From contig JBCNJP010000007.1 of the NCBI GenBank assembly GCA_039602395.1, positions 120,996,957 through 121,060,956 of the forward strand: 64,000 nt of DNA, read 5' to 3'. Of this stretch, positions 13,039 to 24,321 are shown piece by piece. Source of the DNA: Deinandra increscens subsp. villosa. Its lineage: Eukaryota > Streptophyta > Magnoliopsida > Asterales > Asteraceae. A model generated the notes under the pieces. That model ran no database searches and was not told where the DNA came from. It saw only the letters and a list, made by a program, of their open reading frames with translations. The translations under genes and the position numbers were made by a program. Each line of letters opens with the position of its first letter. Within the stretch, counting starts at the first letter, position 1.

Positions 13039-14232
13039 TGTTGGATATATGGTGTCCTGACCCGACGAATTAACGAACCCGACCGATATTGACCCGTAAG
13101 AGTTACACCCGGGGCAATGGATAATAAACTAATTACTATTTTAATTAGTTAATTGAACTGATTGGCGGATAAATAAATATTGATTTATTTATTACGATGA
13201 CATATTTAATCGGCTCGTGATTAAATGGATGGATGAGTTAAACTGTTAATGGGTTAACAGTCTAACCCATTGGTGGGCCATGGAGAATTCGCAGAAGACC
13301 ATGGTGGGCCCATGGTCTGCGAAATTCTCCTATAGGGTGGGGAGGAGTAGAGAACATGATATAAGTTTTCGAAACCCTGATCTCCTCCTCCCATCTCTCT
13401 CTCTGCGAAACAGACCAGAGAAGAAAAACCCTAAGCCATCGCCGCCCTTGATCTCCGGTGACACCACCACTGCAATTCCGATGGATCAACGATTCGCAAG
13501 CATCATCCAGCGACTCGATCAGGAAGCAGCCACCGCCCGAGCCGAGGCAGCGAGCCGAGCCGAAGCCGCAGCCGCCGCCGCCGCCGAAGCCGCAGCCGCC
13601 GCCGCAGCCAAGGCCGCAGCCGCCACCGCCGCCGCGTCCGCCGGCGCACCGCCGGTCGATCGCCGCCCGGTGGTTCTCGCGTTGCCGGCGCAACCGAGAC
13701 CACCTCGTCCCGTACCGTCCTCGTGGCCCGCACCGCTTTATCCTCCGGTCACCGCCACCTCGTCGCCGCCGGTTTCCGGTGACGAGATAATCGTAGGATC
13801 GGTCCCCGTGGCGATCCCGTCGGAAAGGATTTTGTCGCCGCCACCGATGGTGAAGTTACCACCACCGCCGCCACTACCTCCGCCGCCTCCGATGACCGCC
13901 GGAGTTTCAGTCGCAGATCTGACCCGCCGATTCGAGTCAGAAGTTTCAGTTCACCCTAGCGCGAGTCCATTGAACTCGGGTGTCTCGAACGGTTGTTTGG
14001 AACCCGCTAAGGTATATCTAATTTATTAGATATTTAATTTATTAATGTATTTATTTATTTACTTAAATAAATATATTTTCTGTGTTTGTCGTGCCGGTGA
14101 TTGATCCTGTTACAGTTGCGTCCGCGTTTTAATTCGTTTCCGCTGCTAAATTAATTTGGAATTAATTTTATTATCAAATCGGTTTTAATAAAATAAAAAT
14201 CGGTAACCCGGATCCCACTGTAAATTCCAACA
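13039..14232 (+). repeat. Copia-1 5' LTR
   Basis: Starts TGTTGGATAT, ends ATTCCAACA, and is repeated at 20078-21259. A likely TATA region (ggataaataaatattg, near 13167) would place transcription start at about 13200, giving a short U3. An AATAAA-containing stretch near 14190 could serve polyadenylation in the 3' copy. Most of the LTR is GC-rich and coding-like, unlike the AT-rich flanks. Confidence 0.93.
13280..14011 (+). CDS. LTR-encoded Ala/Pro-rich exon, likely Gag N-terminus of Copia-1
   Basis: An open frame starts at ATG 13280 in good context (gccATGG), with an alternative in-frame ATG at 13481, and runs through an Ala/Glu-rich coiled segment (13520-13640), then Pro-rich repeats. At 14011 it meets AAG|GTATAT, a good 5' splice site. 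The matching 3' site after a pyrimidine-rich run is at 15401, and splicing joins the frames exactly (phase 0) to the gag-pol frame, adding up to 244 residues before gag. Unspliced reading stops at 14029. The 3' LTR keeps the same frame (20319-21038) with only a 4-codon deletion. No known domain is recognised. Splicing is inferred, not observed. Confidence 0.6.
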
Positions 14233-14233
14233 G

Positions 14234-14246
14234 TGGTATCAGAGCC
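14234..14246 (+). promoter_or_regulatory. Primer-binding site of Copia-1 (tRNA-iMet)
   Basis: tggtatcagagcc lies one base after the 5' LTR and matches the plant initiator tRNA-Met 3' end complement used by most plant LTR elements. It sits inside the proposed 14012-15401 intron, so a spliced RNA could not be reverse-transcribed. Confidence 0.92.
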
Positions 14247-14964
14247 ATTATCACCGCGCGCAAACCAGAACCGGTCTTTCCGCGACCGGTAGTTCGCAAT
14301 TTCGACTTAAATCCAAATTACGAATTAGAATTAATTTAATTTATTATTTTAATTCCATATATTATATTGTGTGTTACGGCCCACCCCTCTATATTTTGTG
14401 ATCATGTATGAATGTCATGGCGTGATTTGTTTTTCTCTGTTTGGCCCAAGTTGTTGGCCCAATTGGTTGTTTTTTATTTTGGTTCATGGACCCGGATTTT
14501 GGGTTTCAAAGTTGTACAATTTTAGAGCTAGGTTACTAGAAGTAGTTTTAGTAATTGTAAATTTGTATGTAACCAAAAGTCGAAGACCGGACACACGCCA
14601 GTGGGATGTCAAAGCAAGTGGGAGCTGAACAGGATTCTAGATCGCACAGAGTTGCCATCTCGATCGTTCACCATTTTATAATTTAATTTATTTTAAATTG
14701 TCCCATATGATCTCGCTTGTATGGCTCGAGCGAGATCAAGACCTTATGCCGTTTAACACACAATATGCCATTCGCGACAACTTAGTAATTTAATTAGGTT
14801 AAATTAATTTACTGGTCCCGAGTGGAGATAGGGTTTTATCGTTCGTGTCTGACGATGATTAAATATTAAAAGTAATTAATATCCCTATTTGGTAATTCTT
14901 TAAAACTGGTAGTTCGTGCCATCCTATCTCAAGTTGAACTTGGAACGTATTTACCGGAGCATCA

Positions 14965-15115
14965 GTGTTGGAGTATTTCAACACCGCACTTGGTGCCGAG
15001 GGTACCTTCTAAGGTGAATGACATTGGAGTATTTCAACACCGTGTCATCACATCGACCATTTAGGATTACTATCGCTTTAAACGTATATGTTCGTGTGTT
15101 GGAGTATTTCAACAC
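14965..15115 (+). repeat. Three copies of a hairpin-forming motif in the Copia-1 leader
   Basis: TTGGAGTATTTCAACAC occurs at about 14968-14984, 15024-15040 and 15099-15115. Two copies extend to GTGTTGGAGTATTTCAACAC, where GTGTTG pairs with CAACAC around an 8-nt loop. The motif lies between the primer-binding site and gag, where packaging or dimerisation signals occur in retroelements; that role is only a guess. Confidence 0.8.
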
Positions 15116-15401
15116 CGCGCCACGGATGTGTACTGCTAAAGTGGGCACGGATGAGGCTAAACGTATCGCAAAATACAATTGTATGTATATAGCGGCCTCA
15201 TACCGAGAGTTGTGACTTGAGTCTCACAATTGGCAATCGTTGTCAGGTTGTTTACACGGTTTTGCTCCTGAGGCTCTTTTGGCGGTCTCAAGTGATCTCG
15301 TCTAAACGAATTCTCATTTTCTTAAAATAAACCTTACCAACTTATTTTAAAGAAAAATAAACATCGAAAATACTGATTAAATTTACTTTGCTTATTTTCA
15401 G

Positions 15402-18400
15402 AAGGCTAAAGAAAACTCACCACCATTAAGTTCAATGGTACAACTCGACCCCTTCACTGAGTCTGGCTTTCTCGCATGGCAGACAACCCTGAGGAACCTT
15501 TTAAGGCTCTTCGGGAAACTCTATGTCATTGACCGACCGATCGCGAGTATTCCATCTTACTTGCTAAATGAGAACTCGCGGTCTGAGCTCCAAAAGCACA
15601 CTGACGATGATAAGGACGTCACTGACCTGATGTTGTCTAGCATGACTCAGGATTATCGGTATAATTTCATGGGGATGTCTGCTTATGACATCATTCGTAA
15701 ACTCAAGGATTTATTTGAATTGAGTCAGAGGACTGAGCGAGCTGATGCACTTTCACAATTTGTGAACTGCTCTATGGCTAACGACTCCTCTCCATACGAT
15801 CATGTCATGCTGATGAAAGCGTATCGTGACAGACTGATCGACCTTGGCTACTCCATCTCTGACGGGATGGCTCTTGATGTAGTACTCAGATCTTTGCCAG
15901 AACATTATCGTATTCTTGCGATTAATTGTTCGGCTCAGTCGATCGAGGAGGTTATTCCGTTGATACCCAACGTGAAGATCAGGACCACGCCCGACGTGCT
16001 CAAGGTTACGAATACAAAGATCTCCAAAGCCAAGAAGGTTAAAGAGGGCAAAGGCAAGAAACCACAGGTTCAGCCTCCTGAGGAGCGCCTGTGCTATGAG
16101 TGCAACAAAATGGGACACTGGCGTCGCAACTGTCCTGTTTATCTTGCAAAGCTGAAGATGACCAAGAACTCTAATAAGGGTTGCTCATCAGGTATTTCAA
16201 TAAATGTTATTGAACTTTTCACTGTTTCCTCCAATTCATGGGTATTTGATACTGGATGTGGTTACCACATTGTTAATGTTTTGCAGGAACCTGAGAAGTG
16301 GAAGAAGACAGAACGAGGCCGCATGGACCTCATCGTTGGTGACGGGAAGAAGGTCCCAGTACTTGCTACTGGAACATTTTCTTTTTCATGTTCTTCAGGC
16401 CTTGTAGTTAATTTGATTAACTGTTTATATGCACCTGGTTTATCCAGGAACATTGTTTCTGTCTCTTCATTGTTTGAACAAGGATTTCGGTATAAATTTA
16501 ATGGAAATGTGATTTCTGCTTACCTTAATGATATCTTTTATTTCGAGGCTAAACCTCAACATGGAATATATGAGATAGATGTTCAAACAAACGACCAGCT
16601 CTATCATGTTTCTAAAAGAAACAAAGCTGATAGTAACGAATCCTCGTTATGGCACCATAGACTTGGTCACATAAGCAAGGCCCGCATCAAGAAGTTGCAA
16701 ACTGCTGGCATTCTCGAATCCCAAGATGCAGATTCCTTTGATGAATGCGAGTCATGCTTATCTGGTAAATTAACCAAGTCACCCTTCACCCACACAGGTG
16801 AACGGGCCCAAGGTTTGTTAGGCGTTATTCACACCGATGTGTGTGGACCCTTTCGAACCGAGACGAAAAATCGTGAACGGTACTTCGTGACTTTCATCGA
16901 TGACTACAGCAGATATGCCTATGTCTATCTGATGAAACACAAACATGAAACTTTTGAAAAGTTCAAAGAGTTTCAAAACGAAGTACAAAATCAGCTGACT
17001 CGAACTATTAAAATACTTCGATCAGATAGAGGTGGTGAATACCTAAGCACTGAATTCCTAAATCATCTGAAGGAATGTGGAATCGTTTCACAACCTACTC
17101 CACCTGGCACACCCCAGTTAAATGGCGTTAGTGAAAGGAGGAATCGAACCCTGCTTAACATGGTTCGATCGATGATGTGCAGGACAACCTTGCCGCATTC
17201 CTTTTGGGGATATGCCATCTTAACCGCTGCTCGCCTAATAAATCTGGCACCGACCAAGAAAGTAAGGAAGACCCCATATGAGATATGGCATGGTTCTCTT
17301 CCCAAACTTTCATACCTCAGGGTATGGGGATGTGATGCTTATGTCAGCAGTGATTCTGATAATAAGCTCGATCCTCGAGGCGAAAAGGTAACTTTCGTTG
17401 GATACTATGGTAATACCGGTTATTACTTCTACCATCCCGATGCAAACACTGTTTCCATCAAGCGGAAAGGCAAATTCCTTGAGAAAGAATTTCTTACTCG
17501 AGGAACAAATAGTGATCCAGTGGATCTTGAAGAAATTCAAGATTCACCTAACCCTGAAACAGTCGCTGTGTCTGACCGACAAGTTGTTGTCGCACCATCA
17601 GACCCAAACACAAGCACAAGCGTTCGTAGGAGCGAAAGAATACGACATGAGCCCGATAGATACCTTGGATATCATGAGGCCTTCGATGTTCTGTTAATAG
17701 CCGATTCTAACGATGAGCCTATTAATTACAAAGCTGCTATATCAGATCCGGAATCTGATAAATGGCTTGAAGCCATGAACGCTGAGATGCAATCTATGCG
17801 CTGACAATCACGTCTGGGACTTGATTGAGCTACCCCCCGGTACACGGGCAGTAGGGAGCAAGTGGATCTTTAAAAGAAAAACTGACATGCATGGAAATGT
17901 GCAAACCTACAAGGCACGGCTTGTAGCAAAAGGTTTCACTCAAACCCAAGGGATTGACTATGATGAGACCTTTTCGCCTGTTGTCATGATCAAATCGATC
18001 AGGATTCTCCTTGCCATAGCCGCATACCATGACTATGAGATATGGCAAATGGACGTGAAAACCGCCTTCCTGAACGGACAACTCGAAGAAGATGTCTACA
18101 TGGTTCAGCCTGATGGTTTTGTCGATCCAGAGAATCCAAACAAGGTTTGCAAGCTTAGTAAGTCCATTTATGGACTCAAGCAAGCATCTCGAAGCTGGAA
18201 TCTTCGTTTTGATCAGAAAGTCAAAGAGTTTGGCTTTGAACAAAACAAAGATGAGCCTTGTGTTTACAGAAAGGCAAGTGGGAGCGCTGTATCGTTCCTC
18301 GTACTGTACGTGGACGATATTGATCATAGGGAACAACATACCCATGCTTAACGAAGTTAAGAAATGGCTTTCATCTTGTTTCGCTATGAAAGACCTTGGA

Positions 18401-19297
18401 GAAGCCGCTTATATTCTGGGAATCAAGATTCACAGAGATCGATCTAAGCGCCTTTTGGGACTCAGTCAAAGCACATACATAGATAAGATCATAGCTCGGT
18501 TCAATATGAGTAACTCCAAGAAAGGAGCAGTTCCCATGACTAAGGGAACAATATTGGACAAATCTCAAGCACCTAAAACGGAGCGCGAGATAAGCCAAAT
18601 GGCATCGATCCCATTTGCCTCTGCTATTGGATCTATCATGTATGCCATGCTCTGCACACGACCGGATGTCTCGTATGCATTGAGCGTGACAAGTCGGTAC
18701 CAACAGACGCCAGGGCTAGCTCACTGGACGGCTGTAAAGAACATACTAAAATACTTGAGAAACACCACTGATATGTTTCTCGTATATGGGGGTGTCGATG
18801 AGGAGCTCACTGTAAGATGTTACACTGACGCCAGTTTTCAGACTGACCGAGATGACTCTCGCTCACAGTCAGGATTCGTATTCACTCTTAACGGAGGGGC
18901 TGTTTCTTGGAGAAGCTCAAAACAGCCAGTAGTAGCTGATTCTACTACTGAATCCGAATACATAGCCGCCTCAGAAGCTGCTAAAGAAGCCGTGTGGATG
19001 AAGAAGTTCATATCCGATCTCGATGCTATGCCAAGTATTAGGCAACCCATCGAGATGCTGTGCGATAACACAGGCGCTATAGCTCAAGCCAAAGAGCAAC
19101 GGTCCCATAAGATGGCCAAGCACGTACTGAGGAAGTTCCACTACATAAGAGAAGTAGTCGACAGAAATGAAATTAAGATAAGCAAAGTACACACAGATCA
19201 AAACTTAGCTGATCCCTTCACTAAGCCTATGACTCAGGAGACTCATATACGCCACAGAGAAGCGATAGGGCTTAGATTAGCTAAAGACATGTTTTGA
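15402..19297 (+). pseudogene. Copia-1 gag-pol polyprotein, disrupted by two frameshifts
   Basis: Frame 1 (15402-17804) holds the Gag core (FLAWQTTLRNLLRLFGK), a zinc knuckle CYECNKMGHWRRNC, a protease-like WVFDTGCGYH, the GAG-pre-integrase WHHRLGHI with CESC, and the integrase core (HTDVCGPF, RSDRGGEY, NGVSERRNRT). It shifts near 17800; frame 2 (17803-18320) carries the first half of RT (GSKWIFKRK, QMDVKTAFLNG, YGLKQASRSW, YVDDI). Directly after YVDD a second shift occurs near 18318; frame 3 finishes RT and RNase H (CYTDASF, STTESEYIAA, HKMAKHVLRKFHYIRE) to a stop at 19295-19297. Catalytic residues look intact, but the frameshifts should prevent full Pol. Confidence 0.9.
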
Positions 19298-20066
19298 TTC
19301 AGTATTTGGATGTATGAACACCAACAGTTATCTATATTATTCTTATTCCATCTGTTTTATGCAATAATGAATTACATAACTGTGTTCAATATTTGTACGT
19401 TTAATCCATGGACAATAAGTTCTTGTCCTAAATATCCGTAGTCGATTAGTAAGTGGGAGCTATACTAAAGTAAGACTATTGTGACGAGTTGAACTTTAAA
19501 GTTGTTTAACGTTCAAACTCACAGACCTCATTGGTGAATGACGTTGGACGTAACTCGCATCATGCAGCGCAAACATGGAAACTTGTCTGCTTGATTAAAT
19601 GCATGCTCTAATGTATCCTTAGACCTGAGACGCATATTCGAACTCCTCTCTACTAAAGAACATTCTTTGATTGTAGCCTAACGTTGTCGCGTAACTGCCA
19701 ACCATAACGGCTACTTTTGGGAATGGCTCTGAGGTTTAGAGGGAGCTGTATGCCTCAACAAGGGATTCTGTACTCTTGCTTCGGTAACAGTTAGACATAA
19801 AGGCGCCCTCGTTGATTCCAAGTTGATCACTTCGAATTGTATCGAGAATGAAAATCGATTAATAAAACATGGGAGTCCATGTCCCAAGATTCATCAGTGT
19901 CTTATGCAGAAAGGAACATATGACAATGAATGCACAAGTCGTGAGTCTGCTTGATAGTCAATCAGATATACTTTGGCAACCGACTTAAAGTGTCAATATT
20001 AGTTGGTGTAGCCATGCATAGCTAGAGTGCCTCTGGCTGCGCTCGTTAAACTGTCGCGTTCAGTCC
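19298..20066 (+). other. Copia-1 non-coding 3' internal region
   Basis: No significant open frame. The stretch lies between the RNase H stop and the polypurine tract and is ordinary AT-rich leader-like sequence with no additional ORF. Confidence 0.6.
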
Positions 20067-20077
20067 AAGTGGGAGAC
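20067..20077 (+). promoter_or_regulatory. Polypurine tract of Copia-1
   Basis: aagtgggagac directly precedes the 3' LTR start TGTTGG at 20078, the expected position and composition of the plus-strand primer. Confidence 0.85.
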
Positions 20078-21259
20078 TGTTGGATATATGGTGTCCTGAC
20101 CCGACGAATTAACGAACCCGACCGATATTGACCCGTAAGAGTTACACCCGGGGCAATGGATAATAAACTAATTACTATTTTAATTAGTTAATTGAACTGA
20201 TTGGCGGATAAATAAATCTTGATTTATTTATTACGATGACATATTTAATCGGCTCGCGATTAAATGGATGGATGAGTTAAACTGTTAATGGGTTAACAGT
20301 CTAACCCATTGGTGGGCCATGGAGAATTCGCAGAAGACCATGGTGGGCCCATGGTCTGCGAAATTCTCCTATAGGGTGGGGAGGAGTAGAGAACATGATA
20401 TAAGTTTTCGAAACCCTGATCTCCTCCTCCCATCTCTCTCTCTGCGAAACAGACCAGAGAAGAAAAACCCTAAGCCGTCGCCGCCCTTGATCTCCGGTGA
20501 CACCACCACTGCAATTCCGATGGATCAACGATTCGCAAGCATCATCCAGCGACTCGATCAGGAAGCAGCCACCGCCCGAGCCGAGGCAGCGAGCCGAGCC
20601 GAAGCCGCAGCCGCCGCCGCAGCCGCCGCCGCAGCCAAGGCCGTAGCCGCCACCGCCGCCGCGTCCGCCGGTGCACCGCCGGTCGATCGCCGCCCGGTGG
20701 TTCTCGCGTTGCCGGCGCAACCGAGACCACCTCGTCCCGTACCGTCCTCGTGGCCCGCACCGCTTTATCCTCCGGTCACCGCCACCTCGTCGCCGCCGGT
20801 TTCCGGTGACGAGATAATCGTAGGATCGGTCCCCGTGGCGATCCCGTCGGAAAGGATTTTGTCGCCGCCACCGATGGTGAAGTTACCACCACCGCCGCCA
20901 CTACCTCCGCCGCCTCCGATGACCGCCGGAGTTTCAGTCGCAGATCTGACCCGCCGATTCGAGTCAGAAGTTTCAGTTCACCCTAGCGCGAGTCCATTGA
21001 ACTCGGGTGTCTCGAACGGTTGTTCGGAACCCGCTAAGGTATATCTAATTTATTAGATATTTAATTTATTAATTAATTTATTTATTTATTTAAATAAATA
21101 TATTTTCTGTGTTTGTCGTGCCGGTGATTGATCCTGTTACAGTTGCGTCCGCGTTTTAATTCGTTTCCGCTGCTAAATTAATTTGGAATTAATTTTATTA
21201 TTAAATCGGTTTTAATAAAATAAAAATCGGTAACCCGGATCCCACTGTAAATTCCAACA
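20078..21259 (+). repeat. Copia-1 3' LTR
   Basis: Second copy of the LTR at 13039-14232. It carries the same Ala/Pro-rich frame (20319-21038) and the same AAG|GTATAT donor, with a 12-bp deletion in the GCCGCC-type repeat and about ten substitutions. The retained frame across an indel of a whole number of codons fits coding constraint but does not prove it. Confidence 0.93.
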
Positions 21260-21268
21260 GTATCATTA

Positions 21269-23125
21269 GGCAGGAGGGAGTGGGGAAGGTTTTGCCGCCG
21301 GCGAACACCGCCACCAGGCATGCGACGCCGCCCAATTTGAAGTTTTCAAACTACTTTTCGCCGGATGCTTTGTGGAGGTGGGGACCATCTTTATAGCCGT
21401 TGAAAGGCATTGTGTGAATAAAAAAAATTATTTCAAAAATATATATACCCACTTCCACTTTCAATTCAAAATTCACATTCACTTCTCTTCATTCTAACTC
21501 ATATTCACCTTCATTCTAACTCAAATTCACCTTCCATTCAAAATGGATCAGTTTCCATTCAACATACCTATTCCTCCTTCAAGTTCCGATTCATCGTCCG
21601 ACTCCGACGAGGAAGATACGCAATTTCTGGAACTAGTTGTAGCGGCTCATGAGCAACTAGTTCCTCAACCACAACAAAGACAATACGTTTACCGACAACG
21701 TATGGAAGCTAGAGACCGACTTATGAGACACTACTTCGATGAGGAGCCGATCTACAATGAAACGGTGTTTAACGAACGGTTTCGGATGTCCAAGCGTTTA
21801 TTTTTTAAGATAGTTGCCGATGTCCAAGCACATAACAATTACTTCCAAGAGGGGATAGACGCCCGGGGAAGGGATAGCTTCACCGCTATACACAAATGCA
21901 CATCTGCCATTCGTCAACTAGCATCAGGTAACGTTCCTGATGAGTACAATGAATACTTAGCTATGTCCGCGAGAATCTCACGTGAAACACTTGATCATTT
22001 TGTTAAATCTGTTTTTGCGTTATATGGTAATGAGTTTTTGCGTGCACCCACAAGCCATGATATTGCACTATTATATCAGGCACATGGATCATACCATGGT
22101 TTGCCCGGTATGTTAGGCACTTTGACTGTACGCATTGGGACTGGAGAAATTGCCCAAGAAACCTTCGGGGGCAATATCATCGGGGTGACCACAAGTACCC
22201 AACCATCATGCTTGAGGCCATAGCATCACAGGATCATTGGTGTTGGCATGCGTTCTTTGGTGTTGCAGGTTCAAACAATGATATTAATGTTTTGAACCAA
22301 TCTCCGGTGTTTACAAATGAGATGCACGGGATAGCACCAAGGTGTCCATTTGTTGTTAACGGTCACCAGTACAAGAGGGGGTACTACCTTGCCGACAGTA
22401 TATACCCAACTTGGTCCACTTTTGTGAAGGCATATAATCATCCGGTTGATCTAATCGACAAAAGATTCAACAAACTTCAAAAGGAGGCAAGGCAGGACGT
22501 TGAACGTTTTTTTTTTGTACCTTGAAAGGTAAGTTTCGGATAGTCCAACGGGGTGCCTGAGCAATGACACGAGAGAAATGTGGAAGAATCATATATGCGG
22601 TAATTATTTTACACAACATGATTTTAAAGGATGAAAGGAAAGCAATATCACCGGTTTGGATCAGAGACCCTCCCGTTCGTGTGAACATAGATCCGGATAT
22701 CCTTGTGGAGTTAAGAAATCCGGAAACACACTTCCAACTTCGACATGATATCAAGATGCACATTGAAGAGAACGTCGAGGTTGTTTTAACGCAGGCGGAA
22801 ATTGACGAGTAGTTTATTAATGTGATGTCATTTTTTTAATTAATGTAATGCTTTTTTTTATTTATTTAGTGTAATGTTTTTTTATTAATGTAATGTTTTT
22901 TTAATTAATGTAATTTTTTTATTAATAAACGTTTTTTAATATATAAATTAAAAAAACAAATAAATAAAAACATTAAAATATATCCACCTACAATTCTTCA
23001 CAATCCTCACCATCACCACTCAAAATCCTTCAAAATCTTTTCTTTTTTCTCTCTCCTGCGTGGCACACTCCTATTGGTTCTCCTCCAACTTCATCTACTT
23101 TAAAACTTTCCCAGTCCCTCCTCCC
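21269..23125 (+). mobile_element. PIF/Harbinger transposon, decayed autonomous type
   Basis: Flanked by TTA at 21266-21268 and 23126-23128, the usual 3-bp duplication of this superfamily. Ends are inverted repeats: left GGCAGGAGGGAGTGGGGAAG and, as the complement of the right end, GGGAGGAGGGACTGGGAAAG. It contains a transposase gene but no MYB-like second ORF that I could see. It is inserted in the right arm of the fold-back element. Confidence 0.88.
21543..22812 (+). pseudogene. PIF/Harbinger transposase, broken
   Basis: Starts MDQFPFNIP at 21543 after a CT-rich leader. It has an acidic N-terminus, then YFDEEPIYNETVFNERFRMSK and the helical region typical of HARBI1/ALP1-like proteins. The frame is lost near 22115. 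The next frame reads DCTHWDWRN (first catalytic Asp), then SNNDINVL (second Asp), GYYLADSIYP and DVERFF (candidate Glu). A second shift occurs in the T-run near 22510 and a TGA stop at about 22558, and the C-terminal part (EKCGRIIYAVIILHNMI) ends at 22812. At least two frameshifts and one stop: not functional. Confidence 0.85.
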
Positions 23126-23128
23126 TTA

Positions 23129-23226
23129 GAATCCAATACCTGTGAAACTGGTATTATTGTGAGGAAAATTTCAAAACTCGTATTATTATTCGCCAACTAG
23201 GTAAACCTTGTATTATTATTCGCCAA
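23129..23226. repeat. Right arm of the split fold-back element
   Basis: Reverse complement of 12801-12882. Its end holds a short direct duplication of gtattattattcgccaac (23189 and 23209 areas). Joined to 13038 across both insertions, the sequence recreates the complement of the left arm, which verifies the insertion order. Confidence 0.7.
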
Positions 23227-23369
23227 CATTTACATAAGTCTAGGGTTTGCTATTCAAAAAGGGTTGGCGGCACAGCTTGTTGCCTGTCTTTCCTGCGTGA
23301 TGACTTGAGTCATGTACGTTACTTTTCGTTTTTAATGGTAATTTACATACTTAAAAAAATAAAAAATAA

Positions 23370-23371
<2 letters not shown>

Positions 23372-23416
<45 letters not shown>
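23372..23416. repeat. (AT)n microsatellite
   Basis: About 22 uninterrupted AT units directly before the MULE-type element at 23423. Confidence 0.9.
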
Positions 23417-23418
<2 letters not shown>

Positions 23419-23422
23419 TCTT

Positions 23423-24312
23423 GGGTAAATTACGGCAATCGTCCCTGTGGTTTGCACGTTTTTCACCTATAGTCCTAAAACTTCGTTTATTACGGCTTTG
23501 GTCCCTAACCTTTTTCGGCTCGTTACGGCTTTGGTCCCTAAAGCTAACGGACGTTAAAAATTTCTGTTAAGTGAACATGAACTGACAATTATACCCTTCT
23601 TTACAAAAATTAAAAACTAAACGTAAAAACCCTAATTGAAGCCCACACTTTCTCCTGCAACTACACCGTCGGCGCCCGTGTACAATCGGTAACGGCGTCA
23701 CCACAATTCCACATTAACTGACCTGCGACTTATCTTCTTCTGTCATCGAACCGTCGTCGTCATCATCACCGAAGACTTAATCAAGGAAGCCACATCGTTG
23801 ATTTTAACAGAAGACTTCGATTTCTTCGTCGTCGTCTTCCAATTTCTTCGTCACCATCGTAGGAAAGAGAGAGAAGAAGTCTAACGGCAATTTGACACTC
23901 GAGTACGCATCGATGTTCGCCGGAGATGATGATTGAGAAATCGTGAACCATTAAACAATCTGGCCTCTGTTTCATTACCCACTGCCGAATTGGTTGTGGC
24001 GATGGATGGAAATAGTAATGGTAATGGTGGACAAAAATGATGGTGGTGGTGGAGGGAAACGGTGATGGGGTGGACGGAAACGATGGTGGTGGGTGATGTT
24101 ATAATTTTCTTTTTATATTTTTTATTATTTTAAATACAAGGGTATAATTGTCTTTTTAATTCATTTAACAGAATTTTTTAACGTCCATTAGCCTCAAGGA
24201 CCAAAGCCGTAACGAGCCGAAAAAGGTTAGGGACCAAAGCAGTAATAAACGAAGTTTAAAGACTATAGGTAAAAAACATGTAAACCACATGGACGATTGC
24301 CGTAATTTACTC
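23423..24312. mobile_element. MULE-type miniature element with long inverted repeats
   Basis: Terminal inverted repeats of about 150 bp (23423-23575 and 24175-24312; shared words include gtaaattacggcaatcg and ggctcgttacggc). A 9-bp duplication TATCATCTT lies at 23414-23422 and 24313-24321, the length typical of Mutator-like elements. No transposase is present. The unique 600-bp core is more GC-rich than the flanks and may be captured gene sequence, but no domain is recognised. Confidence 0.82.
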
Positions 24313-24321
24313 TATCATCTT

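Larger units (their letters stand above)
13039..21259 (+). mobile_element. Copia LTR retrotransposon (Copia-1), complete but frameshifted
   Basis: An 8.2-kb element bounded by the 5-bp target duplication GTATC (13034-13038 and 21260-21264). LTRs of 1194 and 1182 bp begin TGTTGG and end CCAACA. Order: 5' LTR with a long ORF, tRNA-Met primer-binding site, 1.2-kb leader with a strong 3' splice site, gag-pol (protease, integrase, RT, RNase H order, diagnostic of Copia), 0.8-kb tail, polypurine tract, 3' LTR. The LTRs differ by about ten substitutions and one 12-bp indel, so it is fairly young but not recent. It is inserted four bases from the end of a Harbinger element. Confidence 0.95.

Noticed and set aside
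13262..13733. Gly/Arg-rich open frames on the minus strand and a second plus frame in the Copia-1 LTR (and the 3' LTR equivalents)
   Set aside because: They are shadows of the GC-rich Ala/Pro codon repeats on the plus strand and have no splice link to other coding sequence.
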